Shown here: positions 44,189 through 55,156 of the stretch, in pieces
How the letters are laid out: every line of letters begins with the position of its first letter
Position numbering within the stretch: the first letter of the stretch is position 1
Assembly: GCA_016508695.1 (NCBI GenBank)
Contig: VNKQ01000005.1
Location: forward strand, 558,001 to 622,000
Direction of reading: 5' to 3'
DNA from: Hyphodiscus hymeniophilus
Taxonomy: Eukaryota > Ascomycota > Leotiomycetes > Helotiales > Hyphodiscaceae
DNA length: 64,000 nucleotides
Notes under the pieces: model-generated
Database searches by the model: none
Told to the model about the DNA's origin: nothing
The model's input: only the letters and a program-made list of their open reading frames with translations
Position numbers and translations under genes: made by a program

Positions 44189-45175
44189 CTTTTTGCCTCT
44201 TTGGGAAGGCTTGGATCCCGGCTTTTTCTGGAAATGTTTATGCTTTTGACAACCTTCAATTTGGCTTCTCTACTGAGCGCCACGAACAATGCGAAAGCCT
44301 CATTGGAGCAACAATCAACATCTTGCCACATTTTGGTCGAGATTGTGTTGGGTCTGTGACTAGGTACTTGTACAACAACAATTTCGCTCCAAAAGAATGT
44401 TTTGTGGGTAGCACATTCCTAAGCCTTTCAAAACTCAAGTTCCATCCTGGCTTCTAGTCTTCTAGAAAGGCTTGAAATGGATGGTATTTGTTTGGACCAC
44501 TCCCTAGCCTATTCTAGACTAGTGGGTCACGTGCAGCGCGAACTAGCCCGCGAACTTGGAGTACTTGATCCCATCACTATAGAATAGCTTCTTCCTTCCT
44601 TAGACACAAACAACACGAATACTGGACCAATATAGTACAGTACTGTATTACCATGTTTCCCTGTGATACCAACAGTATTCTTTCCCTTTGATCGGTCTGA
44701 CCGAATCCTGACACTTCCGGTTTAATATAATGATACAATTTTGTTACCTTTGATTGAATGTATGTACAGGTCTAGATTCTTGTTTGCCTTGTGCTATTAT
44801 GGGTTTTGTCATTGTAGATTGGCGGTACAGAACACAGAAGCGGGCTGACTCCAGCACCCTATTCTCGCTGGTCCCGCGTAAGAAATCCGAATTCTGCAAA
44901 TATGAAGACCTGGTCAGGTTTACATAACGCTGTCATTTGCCGGATTTCAGAAAGTAACCATTTATTTTTCAAATCGACATTTTCAATACTTGGCAGAACC
45001 CTTTTCAGATAGTGGCTGGCCAAACATGAAAGCACACTTTGAGGTCGAAAGAAATCATTGTGCTCTATTTACCACTCTAATCCCAAGGCCATGCATTGAG
45101 TTGTCTCTATCAATGGCCAGTGCCATTCCATCCTTAACACCCAGTCTCCTTCAAATATCCCTCAAAACTCCTCAA
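44189..45175. other. Intergenic region, no supported gene
   Basis: About 1 kb. A 92-codon frame at 44179-44457 has fairly protein-like residues (LPHFGRDCVGSVTRYLYNNN) but overlaps the 5S terminator, has no recognised family and is not called. It could be a gene fragment. Confidence 0.4.
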
Positions 45176-48100
45176 TCAAATCGTTTCCCACCCACCATTG
45201 TTGATGTCCATCTCCAACTTTCTGCTAATTACACTAGGAACGCCATGACTCAACCAAACAGTTCTAAGTAGAGCATCGTAGCGTTTTTGATTTAAGAACA
45301 ATTGTCTTGAATGTCGTAATCCAGGGTCAACTTCGCCGTACTTGTCGATGTATGGAGCTACCATCCAGGAACCGGATTCGTGGTAGAGGTAGAAGACTGT
45401 GCATTTGCGTATATTGATAAAGAGGCCTATGTTCTTTTGACACCTGTTCGTAGTTAGCAAGCCTGTATTAAATGTGTGCTATATTGCAATTGAGGGGTAC
45501 GAACTTCAACATATGCTGCTGTGCACCACCAATCTGATGTGCACGTCTGCCTCTTCGCTCGGGTCCTTCCTTTAAGCAACAAATGCTTTGTCCGCAGAAG
45601 ATCTCGCCACAAAAGAGACACAGCATTGGATCTGAGACATCTTTGCCAGTCGTTGGGCATCGTCGTTTCATTGTCTCTTCCATCAGAGTGTCGTAATTCT
45701 TCGGTAGACCGATGAGCTCGAAGATGGTGGGATGAGTGAGGGAAAGATGGTCAGTTGATTCGACATGGCCATTGTATTCTTGGCTATGGGCGATCCACCA
45801 ATCTGCTAGTACTTGCACTGCCGAGCCTGCCCCATCTCCGGGAATAAGGGAAAACATATCGTCGAGCGATGGTAGTCGCAAGGCTTCGGCAAGGCGATCT
45901 AACTCGGGAGCATCTGATTTGGTCGAAAAATGATCCTGAAATGCCACTCCATATCGGACATGCATAAGGACAGCGACCTTTCGTAGGAATGCCGTAGCAT
46001 AAGCTTGCACGAATCTACGTGCTTGGCCCAATCCAAACTGCTCGACTACCACCCTCCTTTTATCGTGGATGGCTTGGTTGTTGGGCTGGTCCCGACTCCA
46101 AATCTTATCGTAGAAGGAAGTAAAGTTTGTCCAGTTCCCTCCTCCACTATTTGCAGCTGGATCGACAGCTTTCCCCCAGATAGAGCCGTCCATGAGTCTA
46201 CCCATCTTCAAGACAACTTTAACTAACTCGGCAAGATAGCACAGACGCACCAGGTGCATGATTTCAAGCTCATCAACTTGTGCGAGACATTGCGTACATT
46301 CCGTCAAGAATATAAAGATGTCTTGATCGAGCAATGGCTCGACCTGCTTATTGCGACCCTTCCAATTTTCGGTCGGATACGGTTCTCTTACAAAGAGTTG
46401 ATAATACTGTCGTTCGTATGCTTCACAGAATTCTTTAGCTACAGGATTGTCACCAGCATATTTGATTCCGCCAATGCACACATAAGATGACGCAGTCTCA
46501 GACAGAACACGAAGATGCGTGATGGCTTGTTGAGGGATTGTGTCGAGGAGTGTCAAGCCAGATTGTGACTCGACACCACGCTGCTGAATTTCCACCGAAG
46601 AGATGGAGATCCCCAGAGTCTGAGCCAAGGTATCGCTATTGCAAAGATCATTTGATGGTAGATGACCAGGAAGGGTCGCAGGGTTTGCGGGTAATTCGTT
46701 CTGGTTCATCGTATCGCGCAACCGGCGGTAGATGTCAACCAGCTCCTTCATAGGCGACACTGGAGTGGGATATTCGCCTTCCGACGGTCCAACAGGCGAA
46801 ACGACTCCATCGCTCCATCCAGGATTAGGAAGATCAGGGCCAGGGATGCGGACTTGGGGAGCTACAAATGATGGAATGGCAGACACTGGGGAAGTGGGGT
46901 TCCACGCGTCGATGAGCAATTCGGACATTTTTGCAGCAAGAGGGCTGGCAATAGCAGCTGAATTGCTCTGCGTGAATAAGGTCATGATGCGATTATTCTT
47001 TCCTGGGACTTTGGCATCAATCTTCTCGGTCCGCGTTCTTACATTATCCTATTGAAAGCTTATGGTTAGCAATTGCTTTACAAAGGGAAAGCAAAGTCCG
47101 AAATTTGACCCATTTTACATGGTCGGTTGCAACAATGGGCATGACAGGACGAGAAGGTAAATTTTAGCGGTACTTACACTCCCATCCACTGGGCCAGCCA
47201 GATAGCCAACCCAACTTCTGAAATCCGACTTTGTTTGCAACGGGCCGGGATATAATTCCTCCTTAGGCGCCCAGATAATAGGCAGAAAAGTGTTTCCAAG
47301 GGCTTTGCATAGGGGGCAAACGAACTCATTGAGTTGTAGTTCCTCTGGGTGGTGGCGGGCTATCTGGTGCTGATGTCGACGGTTTGAGGCCTCATAGTAC
47401 TGCTCGAAGCACTTATAATGCATGATATGTCCGCACCCGACAGACACAGGGCCTGGGCGGGTCGACTTTGAAGGAAAGCCTTTTCCAATGAACTGTCGCT
47501 CAGTAACAATCTCTCGGCCATCGGCAGTAACCTTATGAACTTGCTCCCGATTTTCTCCTGACACGCCTACTGGTCGAAGGTCCTCAGCGGAACGGTCTAA
47601 GCTAGCGGGCGAGTTGACTACTTCCCGAACGAAGTCTGGATCCTGGAAGTCCGTTTGTCGCAAGATGGAGCTCTTCTTCATCAACGCAAAAGTGCCGTAC
47701 AAACGTCCATCCTTGGTCTCCTCCTGGCAGAGAATGCAAGTTCCGGATGGAAATTGCCAGTAATCTTTGTGATTGGCGCCTTCCTCTTCCATTGTCTCGT
47801 CTCCCATTCCCTCCTCGCCCCAGTCAATGTCGCCCTGCTGGTCAAGGAAGTTCCTCTGTTGTTGCTGAAATTGAGCCATGACTTTAGCTTGACGTGCTAG
47901 TGCAGCTTGCTTCTTCTTCTCACGGTCCTCAAGAACGTTGTTGTTTGCAGGTGATGCTGTGTTGATTCTGTCGACATTTAATCCCAGCTTTGTAAATGCT
48001 GTTTCGAAGTTTTGAGGACGCTTTTGGCGCATTCTTTTCAAAACGAGTTCGATTTTCGGATGGCAAGCCTTGAGCGCCTGTTTTTGAGACAATAGCTCCA

Positions 48101-51100
48101 GTAAGGCAGCAATTGTTCTTGAGGCTGGTGCGTTGGGAAGGAAGTTGCTTCGCCCCGTGCTTGTGAGGGCGATGTAAATAAATGATTGCAGACTCTCCTC
48201 CGACATTTCATCCTCATCCGTCTTGTCTTCTGAAACAGCGATCAAGACGAGATGTAACACGACTTGGAGGAATGCCTCGACTCTTGTCATTGGTACAGTC
48301 GGTGTGAATTCCTCGGCCTTAAGTGGGTATAATAGAGCATAGTAGATAATCTGTGCGAAGATGCCAGTTCGCGTGAATGCTGACAGCCCGGAAAATGCTC
48401 CAGACTCAATCGATCGAAGTTTGGGCTCGAACACGATATCAGTCACTGCCCGGCCAGTCTTCTTGGCAATCCAAGCCTTGTACGCATTTTCAGACTCCTC
48501 TCTCTGATTCTTGTTGTAGTGCGCAATGTAGGGATCGATGTCCTCGAGAAATTGCTCTTTCAGTTCGAAGGTCCCTACATCAGAAAGGCCCTCCGGAGGC
48601 TTGAAAGTCGTCATCTCATCTAGAATATCTTGGCACTCCTCCTGATCTTGGAATTTATCTGGCAGCTTGCTACAGATATCCGTGAACGACAATGGCTTAA
48701 AACAAAGAACATGAGTAATGTCCCTGCGCATTGCGAGTACATGAGGATTTGCCTCCTCTTGAGATACCAGTGACGTTCTTTCGCTAATCAAGACGATCAG
48801 TAGATGAATCATGTCTTCAGCAACGTCTAGCATCTGCGCGACGTCAACTCCATCTGATCTCGACTCATAAAGCCCTTTCATCCAGTGTTCCAAGCCGTAC
48901 CTATCGATCATGGAAACAAGTACACGAGCCGGAGGGCATACCACCATTGCGGTCTGGAGAAGGAAAATGTCACGGTGATGAGAGACGTCTCGTTGATTAA
49001 CGCCACGATAGGTTCCAGATTGATGTCGAAGAGACATTCCATTCCGCACCCACATCGAGGTTTTCATTTGCGCCAACCAAGCGCAAACACGAAGTGGATA
49101 GTCAAAAGCAGCCATGAGATGATCTTCAGATGAGTACTCCTGGCTTGGCATTGATCGCTGTCCCATAGCCCTAGGCTTTTGAATCAGATCTTGCGTAGTG
49201 AAGCTAAGTAGTTCAATGAGTTGATCCCGAGACATGCTCTTCCCACACTCAATGAGCCACGACAGAGTGTAGTGCAGGGCATGATGGAAACTGATCGGTT
49301 GTGCCTCTACAACAAACTTAATGACATAATGCTGCAGGACGCTGTTAGACATCTCAGTAGTGTCAAACTCGTAATCGCCAACTTTCTTGAACTTGATTTC
49401 ATCTTTGATCTCAGCTTGGGTGAAGCGCTTTCTCTCGGTTCCAAGCGAATTGAGGATTACGGCCTTGGCAGCTAGTCTAATAGCGTTGCGAATGTAGAAG
49501 GGATCTTGACCAGCATTTTGCTTGAACGACTCTGCAAATTGTCTGCACAAGCGGTTTATCTCTCGAGTAATCAATGACGCACTGATCCAAGCATCCGTCT
49601 CGTACTCTACGTGCTCTCCGACAGCTCTGACATTTGGGCATATTCCTTGATGAAGTTTGACAAGATCCAAGAACTGCAGCATGTATCTTTCTTCAGTGCG
49701 AAGCTTACCCTGAACGTGTCCGGACCCGAAGAGATACCTTAAGTCCATGAAGAAGTGATACATCCGACGGTTCGTGACAGATCCAGAATCAAAAGCAAGA
49801 GTAGCATTTGGGAATATCTGATGCGGATGCCCAACCTGTCGAGTTGTGAGAAAGGTGTATAGGATTGCCATTAGATTGGTCAGGAAATTGCCACGATCGA
49901 CAATCTCGCTTGTGATAGTCGGAGTGGTCAACATCTGAAGTGAGATATTGATAATAGAATGATCGGGCTCCCGATCAGCGATAAGGTACAATTCTGCGAG
50001 AGTTGTGTAAAGACCGGCAAATCTCAGACCAAGGACGCGCTTAAACTCTGGAATGGTGACAACGGTGGATATGTAAAGGTCCCTGAGATCGATGCGCACT
50101 TTCTTCCACATACGCAAATCAAATAGGATCATCCAATCGAGCCTTAGTCGTTCTTGCAAATTCTCATGCAGCTGAAAGGGGGTGTCATCATTGTATCGAT
50201 CCGGCACTTCAAGCCAATATCGAGCAGGCTTGGGGGGGTTCTTCTCTGGCAGGATATTTCTTGGGGTTTTGGGTATCTCCATGTTGGCCTTTGCGTATAA
50301 ACTATGTGAAATCAGGGGTTGCATCTCTGTCGTATCCGAGTCTGATGGAGTGAGATCACGATCTCTAGCTTGCTGTCTTGGAGGAGCTGGTGGTGGGGGA
50401 GGTGGTGGGGGAGGTGGTGGGGGGTAGCCAGCCATTGTAGCTTCCTGGACTTCGAGCGCAGCATCTTCTTCTTCATTTCCCGTCATGTCGACGTCGCCTT
50501 CTGTATCAGTTGCCGGCTGAGCTCCAACGGTGAAGCCTATAATCTCTCGCTCAATAATACGGAAATGTGCTTCATCGTCATCGTCCTCTTCGTCCGTGGA
50601 CATGGCTCCATCATCTTCACCAATATTGTCTCCTATCTCGATATCTGGATCATCGTTGTCATCGTTGTCATCGCTTTCATCGTCAGAATCCGCTGCGGCG
50701 GCAGCAGCGTTCGCTTCTCGCTGAAGCTCAGCTTGACGGGTTATTATCAAGCTTCTATAGTCGTCGTCGTATTCTCGTTCCTCTTTCTCGTGATCATGAA
50801 TTCCCTTCATTCCTACGTCGGCATTGCTAGCCTGGCTACCAGCGCTCCAGGCTTTGAGCATTTCCTCACAGACAGTCCGACGTAACATGTTGTGGTCAGA
50901 GCCCACACTGCATCCAGCAATATCACTAAGCCACTCAATAATTGTACCGCACATTTGCTCTCGGAAGGTATCCCGAGCAGAACGAATGGTCACAGTAACT
51001 TTGATCTGCTCAATGATGCGGCAAACTCGTAGCAAGTCATCAACATCGGTGCTATACTTGACAATACTTCGGCCAATGTCATCGGTTTCGTGGGCTCGCT

Positions 51101-51911
51101 TTAGACCTTCAGCCATGGTTACTTTGCATGCTCTAGCAACCTGGTCTCTGACTTCGTTGACTGTGTGCTTTTCGTCATTCCACAAAATCAATGCGAACTC
51201 GCATGGGTCTTCCACAATATCTCCCTCGTAGTACTGCGATGTCAATCTGGACATCTTCTCATCCATCAAGATAGTCTCCCTGGATTTCGGCAGACGCAGC
51301 TGCTCTGGGGAACAAGAGATTACATCACATATGTAATCATAGGCTCGTCCGACTGTCATACGTATGCTTTTCTGCAGATCCTCTTGCAGGATTGACTCCT
51401 TCTCCTTTCCCTTACCTGAAGTTCCTCCTCCAAGCTCTGTATGTATCGAGCAGTGTACAGGATATCTCCAGGCCTCTGGGTCACCGCAGTCACAGCACCC
51501 GCTGTTTCCCATGGACACGCTGACGTATACCATATGGCCGGTATGATCTGATGAGTCGTAACAGTGACTGCAAAGGACGCATGTATCGTCCATACTACAA
51601 GTCTTACATCTATATGTAGCTTCGCCCGATTTGAATATATGGCCGCACGCCTTGCCCCGCGCAGCTTCCGTGAACTCGTCTCCATCCACCTTGCTCTGAG
51701 CCTTTCTGAGCTTCCATGTTGCAGAAGGGAGGGGCCTTGTATTATCTGGGAACAGAAGGCGCAGATATTCTGGTCGTCCGCCAGCTAAAGACCAAAAGAG
51801 TGATTGTAGGAGGTCGTTCTCTGCGCTGTCGGTGTAGCGATTGCTGTACTTCGCAGGGTGGTTCTTGAGAAATTGACAGAGCTGAAGCTCGGGCATCGTA
51901 AGGGCCTGCAT
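45176..51911 (-). CDS. UBR1: UBR1-type E3 ubiquitin ligase (N-recognin)
   Basis: Three exons on minus: 51911-47178, 47048-45505 and 45443-45176, giving 2181 residues. The second intron uses the acceptor after CGAACAG and restores MLKCQKNIGLF. Domains in order: UBR box for type-1 N-degrons (about 86-157; CGHIFKSGEATYRCKTC, CVLCSHCYDSSDHTGH, CCDCGDPEAW); ClpS-like N-domain for type-2 N-degrons (about 225-305; ILWNDEKHTVNEV); an acidic stretch (about 400-470) and a polyproline run near 500; a helical core; a RING-H2 (CILCQEE..., CGHIMHYKC...CPLCKAL, about 1450-1560); and the C-terminal cap (PYIDKYGEVDPGLRHSRQLFLNQKRYD). It transfers ubiquitin to proteins with destabilising N termini, with the E2 Rad6/Ubc2. 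Length matches the family. Confidence 0.93.
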
Positions 51912-52480
51912 TCTTCGACTTGAAAAGTTTGGCGGTTGTTCTCACATCGGAAATATTCGTTCGTCCGCAGCACATGTATGTGTGGTTTCGTGGATGTTAG
52001 GGGGGTGGTTGTCGGCGATTCAGCCTTGAGTCGATGGAGGGGCAAGTCGACAAAAGAAGGATTCAGAATAAGAACGACGCATGAATCACAAGTTCAATGC
52101 TGCACCGTTGACGTATACCATTCACACTTATGCGCCTACGCGAAAAGTGAAGATTTGGGAGCTTGGACGATGTCTTAGAGGAGGATGTTGGTTGGAGGCA
52201 ACTTGGGAGATGTTTTGTCATTCGGCCGTGTTCAAAGAGAAGGCTACCAAAATCGTTCGAATCACATACTCTATCAGTATTTGCCACAAAAAGCTATGAA
52301 GGGTAACACAACATATGGCATTGATAGCTTTACAATATCAATAGTTTCACGTAAAGCTTCATACATGGTGTAGGTAGAATGCTTGTCTTTTGTACACCGG
52401 CAATAAATGCCTTCTATGCCTCCGATACCACATCCTCTTCTCGAACCCTAGCGCCACTACTTTAACCTCGTCCATGTCCC
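51912..52480. other. Intergenic, UBR1 promoter region
   Basis: About 570 bp between the QCR9 stop and the UBR1 start, both genes on minus. Several overlapping short frames on both strands lack domains. No other feature was seen. Confidence 0.5.
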
Positions 52481-52963
52481 CTATTCATCATCTCCATCAC
52501 CAGACTCGATATACTTCGCACGGATATCCTTCCATTGTCGCTGCGCAGCTATCAGTACAATTCTCAACCAACCTTGAGGACATGAAGCCTACGCCTTTGT
52601 TTATGCTATCCCAAACCCGATCAGTGACTGTGTCGTACGCCCTGTAAATCCCATCAGTCTTCGTTCCTCGTCCTCGTACCCATCATCAATTCCTCGGGTT
52701 GATTCCGTACATCTCAAAGCCGAACGCTGAAGCGAACACAACACCAAGGAAGACGTAGTTTCTTCGAAAGAGGAAGCTATATTTCCATTTCAATTAGTCA
52801 AAGCTCATCTGCGCTCCGTAGTCTGTGGTCCCGCGGGTTCGAAGCATTGTCGGATGGGTTGGGAGACTTGCTTGTAGAGAGGTCGACTGGCGGAAGACTG
52901 CCATTGGATGCATTAGCAATGTCCAAGAAGCAATTGAAGGCAACTTCCCGGTTGACATACCAT
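52481..52963 (-). CDS. QCR9: Cytochrome bc1 complex subunit 9 (Qcr9)
   Basis: Five tiny exons on minus: 52963-52961 (the ATG alone), 52897-52872, 52776-52711, 52641-52593 and 52540-52481; 67 residues, the usual size. The joined protein begins MSSASRPLYNFLFRRNYVFL and continues GVVFASAFGFEMAYDTVTDR, VWDSINKGRQWKDIRAKYIE, which is the Qcr9/UCR10 family from end to end: a short matrix tail, one membrane helix and an intermembrane-space tail rich in charge. It is a small accessory subunit of mitochondrial complex III needed for its stability and Rieske protein function. The second intron is GC-AG (donor GCAAGT at 52871-52866), required to give LYNFLFRRN. Too small for standard frame searches. It is divergent from the PYM gene with a 297-bp shared promoter. 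Confidence 0.9.
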
Positions 52964-53260
52964 TATGAGTGATGTAGCAGTACAGACAACGACTGAAGAG
53001 CAGCTGAGATAAAGTAGTCGTTCTTGAAAGATGGAGTTTGCGACTCGGAAACTCGTGAATTTAGCTTTCGCACTAGAGATGTCACGTGCCTTTCAATTAT
53101 TCTTCTAGTCTCAGCCTTGTTGAATTGCTATTCCAAAAATTCTCCAATCGACCCAGCAGGCTGGAGGATCGATCCGAATTGTCTACCATCTAATACTGTT
53201 CGACTTACAATTCATTGTATCACCAGAAAATACCTGTCCACGGAAGGCATCCGATCAAAA

Positions 53261-53860
53261 ATGCCCTCTGTGCCTTCGCCCTCCAAAGCGGGCATAATCG
53301 AGAACACAGACGGCGAACGACACATACCCTCCTCCGTACGAGCCGACGGCACGAAACGGAAAGAAATCAAGATCCGGCCGGGGTACAAACCACCCGAGGA
53401 CGTCGAAGTATACAAGAACCGCACCGCGGATGCCTTCAAGAACCGGGGCAGTGGGGGGGTACCCGGCGCTGAGGGATTGAAAGACGAGAGTTCCAGCGCG
53501 GGGAGCAGTAATAAGAATGCAAAAAGGAGAGAAGCGAGGAAGAAGGCCAAAGCTGCAGAGGAGGGTGGGGAGCAGAAGAAGATAGATGGGCCTGATACCA
53601 AGAATCGGAAAGAAAATGCCGAGGAGCAGACTGAGGAGGCATTAGATCTGGAGATGGAGAAGGAGAAGAAGGCCAGGAACTTGAAAAAGAAACTGAAACA
53701 GGCGAAAGAGCTGAAAGAGAAGAAAGAGGGCGGTGGCGCGCTTCTGCCGGAGCAGTTTGCCAAAGTTATCAAGATCAACGAGCTCATTAGAGAGCTGGAT
53801 GCGCTGGGCTTCGATGCTGATGGCGAGCCCAATCCGATGATCGATGAAAAGAAGGACTAA
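53261..53860 (+). CDS. PYM/WIBG, exon-junction-complex disassembly factor
   Basis: A single exon of 199 residues from ATG 53261 (MPSVPSPSKAGI); the frame stays open upstream to 53024, but the family's conserved part starts here. The N-terminal Mago-binding segment is clear: GERHIPSSVRADGTKRKEIK followed by RPGYKPPEDVEVYKNR (about residues 24-60). A Lys/Glu-rich coil (about 95-165) follows, and the C-terminal block GALLPEQFAKVIKINELIRE matches PYM's ribosome-associated end. PYM binds the Mago-Y14 heterodimer and strips exon junction complexes from translated mRNA in the cytoplasm. It shares a promoter region with QCR9. Confidence 0.85.
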   Translation: MPSVPSPSKAGIIENTDGERHIPSSVRADGTKRKEIKIRPGYKPPEDVEVYKNRTADAFKNRGSGGVPGAEGLKDESSSAGSSNKNAKRREARKKAKAAEEGGEQKKIDGPDTKNRKENAEEQTEEALDLEMEKEKKARNLKKKLKQAKELKEKKEGGGALLPEQFAKVIKINELIRELDALGFDADGEPNPMIDEKKD

Positions 53861-55156
53861 GCCGTGCAATCCAAACGTTTTTATACAAAACAGGCTGTAA
53901 AGGGCGCCCATTCTGTCCTCACGGTTAGAGCTTATACGACTGGCGCTGGGCACACTGCGAGTCGGAATGCTTCGTCTAATAGGTAAATCTGAATGATGGC
54001 CAACGAGATGGATGAAACGAGAGCTGTACTCAATTACATAGTTGCTGAAGCTACTGTCATAGACTTTTCCTCTCCAGACGTCATCCCCAAGTCAAGCCGA
54101 AAACTCATTACTTAGAAGTATCTTGCATAGTGTTTCGAGGACTGTTCACTAGCTCCTTTGCACTGAAAAAGCTATATATCGCTATGGATACTTGGATACA
54201 CCTCGCCACTGCAAGCGCAGATCCATTGAGCTGAACAACATTCCTTGGCCATAGTTCCTTGCCAGTGTCTCGCTGTCACCAGCAAGCAAGTCATTGTCAA
54301 GCTGAGACACACAAACCAAGCAGAGAGTTGTCAAGTGGCGCCTACACTTGGTAGCCTAAGTAGCCATAGAGATCTAGGGCTCCGTGTCTCTTACGGTTCA
54401 CAACAAAGGTCAGAGATCCAAAATCTTAAGAGCCTTTCATGCCGCGAGTGGACCCGTTTCGAAACTACCACCAGTACTTGACGGTTGGCCGGCATCGCTC
54501 AGATAATCTAAACCGGGGTTATGGTTGAAATCGGACCTGGCTTTTGATTGATGCTCTGTTTGATTTGAGTCTCTCTAGAACGATATTCTTATCTTTCAAA
54601 TGAATATCATTTATCTGGGGAGTTCGTTCCCATACATGGTCTTGAAAGGTATGAGACTCTGAGCCTTCTTGTGGACAGTACCAGCACGTTCTGTGCGACG
54701 TTGGAATTAGAAGACTTAGTCTTGAAAGGCTTGTTTGTGCAACAACGGATTTTGAAGTAGCCAGTCATGGCAGCCACAGAGAGATGTTGAAGGGGACCCC
54801 TGTTTAAACGCTAGCCAAAATAAGGGACCGCTTTCTAGGACCGACCGCTCGTCAGCCTCATCTCAGTCAACCCCAGAGGAAATTCATTACGTTCGATTTC
54901 TTCCCCTCCATGTTCCACAATTCAAAACTTTTGCTATGCATAAACAACACAGCCCAACTCTCCTCACAGCGGCTGCAGCAATTAAGTTTTCCTTGAAGAC
55001 AGCTTAGATATGTCGACTGTCTTTAGTGTAATCGATGCTAGGGGCCTTTCGCACCATTCAAACAAGTCTCAGAGGTTATGAGGGTCAGTAAAGCTTCTGA
55101 GCCTACCAAACGGACTCGAGCCCTCAAACACCAGCCACTGCTTCTCGCTATCCTTG
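53861..55156. other. Intergenic region, no supported gene
   Basis: About 1.3 kb. The frames 53642-53953 (-) and 54245-54481 (+) show no domain or splice partner. Nothing else is evident. Confidence 0.5.

Noticed and set aside
44179..44457. 92-codon frame after the 5S gene
   Set aside because: It starts inside the 5S gene end and terminator, and no family or splice partner is recognisable.
53024..53260. N-terminal extension of the PYM frame
   Set aside because: The extension has no similarity to the family, whose conserved start follows the ATG at 53261.
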